A stretch of DNA of 10,196 nucleotides from Campylobacter sp. GTDB taxonomy: Bacteria; Campylobacterota; Campylobacteria; Campylobacterales; Campylobacteraceae. Shown piece by piece: positions 6,271-10,196 of the stretch. How positions within the stretch are numbered: position 1 is the first letter of the stretch; each line of letters starts with the position of its first letter. The notes under the pieces are model-generated. The model was given only the letters and a program-made list of their open reading frames with translations, was not told the DNA's origin and did not search any database. Where the stretch lies: NCBI GenBank assembly GCA_017506845.1, contig JAFVMP010000147.1, positions 1 to 10,196 of the forward strand. The letters run 5' to 3'. A program made the translations under genes and the position numbers.

Positions 6271-7244
6271 AAAAAAGATTAATATCTATAATTACAGCAA
6301 TATCTCTATCTACAACTCAACTTAGTGCTGGTATTCCAACAATTGATGCAGCCGCCATAGCTCAAGCCGTGCTATCTTATGTTCAAGAAGGTAAAGATTA
6401 TTTACAACAAGTACAGCACTTTGAACAAATGGTTAAAGATACTGCTAATTTTGAAAAACATATGGATGAACTTGGAATTGGTATGGATATCAATGATATT
6501 TTTAAAGATACACTAGGAATGATTAGGGATTTAGAGAACATATATAGAGAGATAGAAAATATACCAAAAGACTTTTTAAGAACCGTTAATCGGATAGAAA
6601 ATGCATGTAGTTTTTTAGAAAGGGAGAGCCAATTTTTTGGTATTGATATCAATAAAGGTAGAAATTTAGGAAAACTTGACACTCTTAGCAGTTGCATTGC
6701 TGTAATCGAAGATGAGACAGCTATTATGAAGACAATTGAAGAGCTAATAGAGAAGCAAAATAGAGCTAAAGATAGTGATGAGTATTACAAATTGGCTATT
6801 GAGATAGATAATATAAAAAGTGCTAAGAGATATTTAGAAGATAAACATAATACAACAAGAATAAATAGATTAATAGAATTAGATAATTTATATCAAACAA
6901 ATACTAGTGGTATTAGCGTTAAACAACAGATGAGAGATGAGTTATTTATGTTAAATCAAGCCTTGCAAAACCCAAATAATCAAAAACAAGCTCAAGCTCT
7001 AACAAATAGCATTTTGATTAAAATTTTAGAAACCAATCAAAGGCTATATGAATTAACTATGGCTTCATCTACTGCAATTGTCTCTATTAATCAAAATGAT
7101 GGAAGTGAGCAAAAGAAAGTATCAGAAGAAGATTATCAAAAAGTCTATAAAAAATATGATTTTGATGCAAATTTGGCTTATGGCAACAATGTAAAAACAG
7201 CACCAAAAGATGATGTTGGGTTACCAATATTTCAAATACAATAA
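6267..7244 (+). CDS. VirB5/TrbJ-like type IV secretion protein
   Basis: Probably a secreted minor pilus or mating-contact component of a conjugative type IV secretion system. The 325-residue protein starts with a signal peptide (KKR, a hydrophobic stretch, likely cut after QLSA at residue 21). The mature N-terminus GIPTIDAAAIAQAVLSYVQ, followed by Gln-rich helix (QQVQHFEQM), is the typical opening of VirB5/TrbJ proteins. The rest is mostly helical, with two cysteines (Cys114, Cys143) that could form one disulfide. It is longer than classical VirB5 (about 220 residues), nearer to TrbJ-like proteins, and the C-terminal part is not recognisable. It is coupled to the coiled-coil gene upstream by an ATGA overlap, with AAGG 9 bp before the ATG. 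The TrbM gene further down supports a transfer role. Confidence 0.78.
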   Translation: MKKRLISIITAISLSTTQLSAGIPTIDAAAIAQAVLSYVQEGKDYLQQVQHFEQMVKDTANFEKHMDELGIGMDINDIFKDTLGMIRDLENIYREIENIPKDFLRTVNRIENACSFLERESQFFGIDINKGRNLGKLDTLSSCIAVIEDETAIMKTIEELIEKQNRAKDSDEYYKLAIEIDNIKSAKRYLEDKHNTTRINRLIELDNLYQTNTSGISVKQQMRDELFMLNQALQNPNNQKQAQALTNSILIKILETNQRLYELTMASSTAIVSINQNDGSEQKKVSEEDYQKVYKKYDFDANLAYGNNVKTAPKDDVGLPIFQIQ

Positions 7245-7261
7245 TTTTATAAAGGAGAAAA

Positions 7262-7504
7262 ATGAAATTAAAAGAGCTGAAAATGTATCCAGCACCTATT
7301 AGCGATAGTATCTTTTTAGGCACAATGAAAAAAGATAAAAGTGGTTTTGATATGTGGGTTAATAAGATAGATTTTACCGAGCAATTTTGGAATTGTCTTG
7401 CTGAAATTTGTAGAAAAAAGCTAATTAAGAGTGAAGATGATAGCGTTGTATTTTTAGAAGAATTTGAAAGTGGCTTAAAATTGGAAATTAAAGTTTCTAT
7501 TTAA
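7262..7504 (+). CDS. Small protein of unknown function (80 residues) in the transfer operon
   Basis: Not recognised. The protein has no signal peptide or membrane segment, two cysteines (in FWNCLAEIC), aromatic residues, and an acidic middle part ending in alternating residues (GLKLEIKVSI) that suggest a final beta strand, so it looks like a small folded cytoplasmic protein. It is credible as a gene because a strong AAAGGAG site precedes the ATG, it lies 17 bp after the VirB5-like gene and 24 bp before trbM, and its codon use matches its neighbours. The ribosome binding site context (TATAAAGGAGAAAA) is repeated almost exactly before trbM. Confidence 0.75.
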   Translation: MKLKELKMYPAPISDSIFLGTMKKDKSGFDMWVNKIDFTEQFWNCLAEICRKKLIKSEDDSVVFLEEFESGLKLEIKVSI

Positions 7505-7528
7505 CAAACATATAAAGGAGAAAAAACT

Positions 7529-8275
7529 ATGCAAAAATATATACAAAAAACAGCTAATTTAATGCTACTTACTGGAGCATTGTTTGGCTCAATGGCTTTG
7601 GCAAATACCAATGAAAATGGTGAATTAACTGGAGATAGAAGAACAGCGTGTGAAGTTCTATTATGTTTAAGCAGTGGGCAAAGACCAAGCGAATGCGACC
7701 CAGCACTAAGACATTTTTACTCAATCAAAGACAAAAAACCTTGGAAAACACTGCAAAAAAGAAAGAATTTTCTAGAATTATGCCCAACAGATAATGGAGA
7801 TACGGCAACTAGCGTTATTATGGCAGATTATAAAGGAATGTTGGCAAGTGTAAATCCAGATGAGTGCAAACCTGAATATCTAAATAATCAATTCCAAAAT
7901 ATTAATCGTGATACACATATAAAATATTATAGGAATAACTATCTAACAAGCGATAGTATCAAAAATAGCTACACTAGAATAAATCCAAATATGCCAAGCT
8001 TTTGTCCAACTTTCATTAATCACGAATACACTGACTATCGAATGCCGAAATACGGCTGTGATGGCAAATATTACACCGTAGCTGGATTTAGGCGTGGTTA
8101 TGAGCTTATAACTATCACAAAAGAAGAGTATGAAAGGTTAAATCCTGATGATAGACACTATGAGACAAGAAGTTACTCTTATGAGTGTGGTGGCGATAGT
8201 TTTAGAACTTGCTATGTAAAAGAAGAGTATTACTACCAAAAAATAAAAATTCCAAAAACTTGCTGGAGTTATTAA
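7529..8275 (+). CDS. trbM: TrbM family conjugal transfer protein
   Basis: TrbM proteins are exported accessory proteins of P-type conjugation systems; their exact role is unclear. The 248 residues begin with a signal peptide probably cut after ALA (residue 25). The family core follows at about 31-86: GELTGDRRTACEVLLCLSSG, then RPSEC, ALRHFYSI and RKNFLELCP. Ten cysteines (41, 46, 56, 85, 113, 159, 177, 220, 228, 245), an even number in an exported protein, suggest several disulfide bonds. Beyond residue 120 the sequence is Tyr- and Cys-rich and less familiar. AAAGGAG lies 8 bp before the ATG. It is the last gene of the operon starting at 5095; a hairpin-rich region follows directly. Confidence 0.88.
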   Translation: MQKYIQKTANLMLLTGALFGSMALANTNENGELTGDRRTACEVLLCLSSGQRPSECDPALRHFYSIKDKKPWKTLQKRKNFLELCPTDNGDTATSVIMADYKGMLASVNPDECKPEYLNNQFQNINRDTHIKYYRNNYLTSDSIKNSYTRINPNMPSFCPTFINHEYTDYRMPKYGCDGKYYTVAGFRRGYELITITKEEYERLNPDDRHYETRSYSYECGGDSFRTCYVKEEYYYQKIKIPKTCWSY

Positions 8276-8303
8276 GTAAAGCAAGAGTAGTATAAATAAT
8301 GTA

Positions 8304-8358
8304 GCCATAGGGGGATTGCATCCCCACTTTCGTGGGGCAAGACTTAATAAGCCTTGAC
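8304..8358 (-). ncRNA. Candidate structured RNA, minus strand, with GAAA-capped hairpin
   Basis: On the minus strand two hairpins follow one another. 8340-8358 folds as CAAGGCUU, AUU, AAGUCUUG, closed by a G-U pair. 8322-8337 folds as CCCCAC, a GAAA tetraloop, GUGGGG. A third stem (8311-8325, GGGGAT against ATCCCC) shares CCCC with the second, so only one can form at a time. The G-U pair and the GNRA-type loop exist only in the minus-strand RNA, which favours that strand. A -10 box at 8363-8368 points this way. No terminator is evident, and a longer transcript would be antisense to the trbM end. Confidence 0.35.
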
Positions 8359-8382
8359 AACAATTATACAAAGTAGTATAAT
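8354..8382 (+). promoter_or_regulatory. Perfect consensus sigma-70 promoter
   Basis: TTGACA (8354-8359), 17 bp, then TATAAT (8377-8382): an exact match in boxes and spacing. Campylobacter promoters normally lack a -35 box, so this looks imported or unusually strong. Transcription would start near 8389 and read through the hairpins at 8414-8437 and 8443-8467 towards the TOPRIM gene. Confidence 0.7.
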
Positions 8383-8390
8383 TATGTGTA
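8363..8390 (-). promoter_or_regulatory. Possible divergent promoter overlapping the plus-strand one
   Basis: The 8-bp inverted repeat AATTATAC (8362-8369) / GTATAATT (8376-8383) creates a TATAAT on the minus strand at 8363-8368. Sixteen bp upstream on that strand lies TACACA (8385-8390), 4 of 6 matches to a -35 box. The two promoters would compete for the same DNA. The repeat could also be a repressor site. Confidence 0.35.
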
Positions 8391-8551
8391 AGTATGCAAT
8401 ATTAAACAAAATACTATTCTCCTTTCTATGGAGATAGAATTTGCCGTAGGGATACCAGCCCTATGGCATAATCCCCATAACGCAATTATATCATTATTAT
8501 CTACTAATTTTTCTTAAACTCTATCTTTTTAATAATTGAAGGATAAATAAT
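8389..8551 (+). ncRNA. Structured leader or small RNA before the TOPRIM gene
   Basis: The expected transcript from the promoter at 8354-8382 contains two hairpins. In 8414-8437, CTA-TCTCC pairs with GGAGATAG with one bulged T. In 8443-8467, GCCGUAGGG pairs with CCCUAUGGC through nine pairs, one of them G-U, around a 7-base loop. The G-U pair exists only in the plus-strand RNA. The CCCTATGGC arm can instead pair perfectly with GCCATAGGG at 8304-8312. It may be a 5' leader controlling the downstream gene or an independent small RNA; no intrinsic terminator precedes the ATG. Confidence 0.4.
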
Positions 8552-9766
8552 ATGGATAAAAATGTAAAACAAGATATTAAAAAATTACCACTAGATAGAA
8601 TTTTGATTAACAATGGATACTATTATGATAAAGAAAAAACATCTCAAACCTACAAAGTAGTAAAAAACGATAATGGAGATAAAGTTATTATATCTAAAGC
8701 ACAAAGTGGCGATTATCTCTATTTTAATCCAAATGATGATAGTGATAAAGGCAACATATATAACTTTTGTAAAAATAGGGGAGTTCAGCATCAAGACCTG
8801 TTAAACTCATCAAAAAATATTGAAATAAATCATGAAGATAGCAATCACATAAGTGTAAGTAAAAATAAAAGCATAGATGAATTTAAAGAATTTCAAGCTA
8901 TAAATAAAGATAATTTACTAGCTATAAGGCGTAACATCGATGATGAGTTGCAAAAGTATGCTAATGTTAAAAAAGATAACAAGAATAATATGCTAATACC
9001 ATCATTTTCTCTATCAAACAATATGATAACTCAAGTAGGCTACACTTCATATTTAATAAATCCAATAACTAAGGATAAAAATGGTAATGATTATGCAAAG
9101 CCTATAAAACAGCTCTGCTATGGCTCTAAAGGTTTAGAAATTTTAAAATCACCTAATTTATCAAAAATTGATAATATTAAAACAGTAGTCATTACTGAAA
9201 GCATCATTGATAGCATTAGCTATGCTAAAATCAATAAATTAGACCCTAATACAACTTTACTTTGTGGGACTAATGGACAGGTTACAAAAGCCCATAAAGA
9301 AGTTTTAGAATGGATTAATAATAAGATAAAAGAGCCACTGTATATATTAGGATTTGATAGTGATGATAAAGGCGTTCAATACGATAGACAAATAAAGCAA
9401 GTAATACCACAAGCACAGATTAAAAAATCAGTTTTTAAAGACTTTAATGATGATTTAGTAATGGCTAATAAGTTAAAGATAGATTATCCATATAGCAATA
9501 AAGAAGTATTACAAAGAATACAAGAATTGGATAAAAAAGCTGTAAATTTAAATAAAAATATAGAAAGAATGTCTAAGGCTGATAGAGATAAAAGCATAGA
9601 AGATATGAAAAACAGTGATGTAACGCTCTATAAAGAGATAAAGAGTAAGGCACTATATAACAAACAGATATCATATGCCTTGGAACGATTAGAGAAAAAC
9701 TATATAGATATAAATGAAAAAATGGCTAAATTAGAAAATAAAAAAGAGATTAGTAGAAGTAGGTAA
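8552..9766 (+). CDS. TOPRIM-domain protein, primase-like, of the mobile element
   Basis: A 404-residue cytoplasmic protein with a TOPRIM nucleotidyl-transfer fold in its second half: VVITESIIDSIS (212-223, Glu216), CGTNG (238-242), the Asp pair FDSDDKG (268-274, Asp269 and Asp271) and KDFNDDL (296-302). These match TOPRIM proteins of plasmids and integrative elements that carry an N-terminal DUF3991-like region, related to DnaG-type primases. The N-terminal part (about 10-85, with SGDYLYFNP and GNIYNFCKNRGV) resembles the primase CHC2-like fold but without its zinc cysteines. The C-terminus (315-404) is a charged helix or coiled coil. No helicase or relaxase domain is fused. AAGGA lies 8 bp before the ATG. 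Priming during element replication or transfer is the likely role, by inference. Confidence 0.82.
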   Translation: MDKNVKQDIKKLPLDRILINNGYYYDKEKTSQTYKVVKNDNGDKVIISKAQSGDYLYFNPNDDSDKGNIYNFCKNRGVQHQDLLNSSKNIEINHEDSNHISVSKNKSIDEFKEFQAINKDNLLAIRRNIDDELQKYANVKKDNKNNMLIPSFSLSNNMITQVGYTSYLINPITKDKNGNDYAKPIKQLCYGSKGLEILKSPNLSKIDNIKTVVITESIIDSISYAKINKLDPNTTLLCGTNGQVTKAHKEVLEWINNKIKEPLYILGFDSDDKGVQYDRQIKQVIPQAQIKKSVFKDFNDDLVMANKLKIDYPYSNKEVLQRIQELDKKAVNLNKNIERMSKADRDKSIEDMKNSDVTLYKEIKSKALYNKQISYALERLEKNYIDINEKMAKLENKKEISRSR

Positions 9767-9942
9767 ATTTACTATTTATTTATATTAAATATGTAAAATT
9801 TCAAGAGCTAAGGGTTTTTATTGGAATTAAATTTTATCCTATTTTGATATTCTTTAACTCCTTTATATTTGTTTAACACCCCCTTAGCCCCATTCAATTA
9901 TCTTTGATTTTTTATTCTTTTTTATGAATTTTTATCTTTTTT

Positions 9943-9990
9943 TAATTTTAGATTGTTAAAATTTTTTAATCAATTAGCTATCTAAAATTA
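9943..9990 (+). terminator. Long AT-rich hairpin, possible weak terminator
   Basis: TAATTTTAGAT (9943-9953) is exactly complementary to 9980-9990, with a further partly paired inner stem, and the DNA after it is T-rich (ATTTTTATTT). It lies about 180 bp past the TOPRIM gene. The stem is nearly all A-U, so termination would be weak; a protein-binding palindrome is equally possible. Confidence 0.3.
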
Positions 9991-10176
9991 TTTTTATTTG
10001 CTTTATTTTTAGGTTTTATAGGTTATTTTTTGTTTTTTTAGATATGTTTTTTATATAAAAAAATATGTTTTTATTTCATTTTAATTGATTTATATTTATT
10101 TAATTAATATGTTTTTAAGTATAATTTTTATTAAAATTCTTTTGACTTGGTGTTTTCTTTTTTGATTTAAACTTTA

Positions 10177-10195
10177 CCCCCCCCCTTTTTTTTTT
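10177..10195. repeat. C9-T10 homopolymer tract
   Basis: Nine C followed directly by ten T. G/C runs of about this length are the usual slipped-strand phase-variation sites of Campylobacter. On the minus strand it reads A10-G9, and one frame stays open through it for 23 codons before a stop. The gene that could be switched, if any, lies beyond the window. Confidence 0.6.
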
Positions 10196-10196
10196 A

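Larger units (their letters stand above)
9767..10196. other. AT-rich stretch without a gene at the right end
   Basis: About 430 bp with stops in all frames. It is strongly T-rich on the plus strand. Visible items are a distant inverted repeat GCTAAGGG (9807-9814) / CCCTTAGC (9881-9888), a long hairpin at 9943-9990, three copies of ATATGTTT (10042, 10063, 10107) and a C9-T10 tract at the edge. It may be the control region of a gene further right. Confidence 0.5.

Noticed and set aside
8138..8371. Minus-strand frame of 77 codons over the trbM end
   Set aside because: It lies mostly opposite a well-supported gene, its hydrophobic look follows from the Tyr-rich trbM codons, and no ribosome binding site was seen.
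8428..8517. Plus-strand 29-codon frame starting MEIEFAVGIPALW before the TOPRIM gene
   Set aside because: No ribosome binding site, and it coincides with hairpin arms that explain the less A/T-rich bases; kept only as a remote leader-peptide possibility.
8276..8551. Retron or reverse-transcriptase-linked RNA
   Set aside because: No reverse transcriptase gene is adjacent; the following gene is a TOPRIM protein.

Overview
The window is AT-rich and looks like Campylobacterota, most likely the genus Campylobacter. The evidence is a CheB methylesterase with no receiver domain next to cheR, TTG starts, and AT-rich intergenic DNA. The species cannot be fixed from the sequence alone. Two parts are visible.

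The left part (about 1-2900) looks like chromosomal backbone. It holds the start of a lipoprotein gene (minus strand, cut by the window edge), a 12-helix MFS transporter (plus), and a translationally coupled cheB-cheR pair (minus) for chemoreceptor demethylation and methylation. The 3' ends of the MFS gene and cheR overlap by 16 bp.

The right part (about 2900-10196) looks like the integrase end of an integrated conjugative or mobilizable element inserted just upstream of cheB. A tyrosine recombinase (minus) faces the junction. Behind it lies about 870 bp without a convincing gene, holding nested inverted repeats, a perfect 40-bp direct repeat, a run of 105 bases with no G or C, and a palindromic operator-like site over a promoter. 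That promoter appears to drive a rightward set of transfer genes: a charged coiled-coil protein, a VirB5/TrbJ-like secreted protein coupled to it by an ATGA overlap, an unrecognised 80-residue protein, and a cysteine-rich TrbM protein.

A hairpin-rich gap of about 275 bp follows. It contains a textbook sigma-70 promoter (TTGACA, 17 bp, TATAAT), an overlapping -10 box on the other strand, and hairpins on both sides. It is the best candidate here for an undescribed non-coding RNA, leader or origin. Next comes a stand-alone TOPRIM protein related to primase-like proteins of mobile elements. The last 430 bp are AT-rich without a gene and end in a C9-T10 tract.

No mating-channel ATPase, coupling protein or relaxase is in view. 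If the element is self-transmissible, those genes must lie to the right. All functions are read from motifs; no database search was possible.
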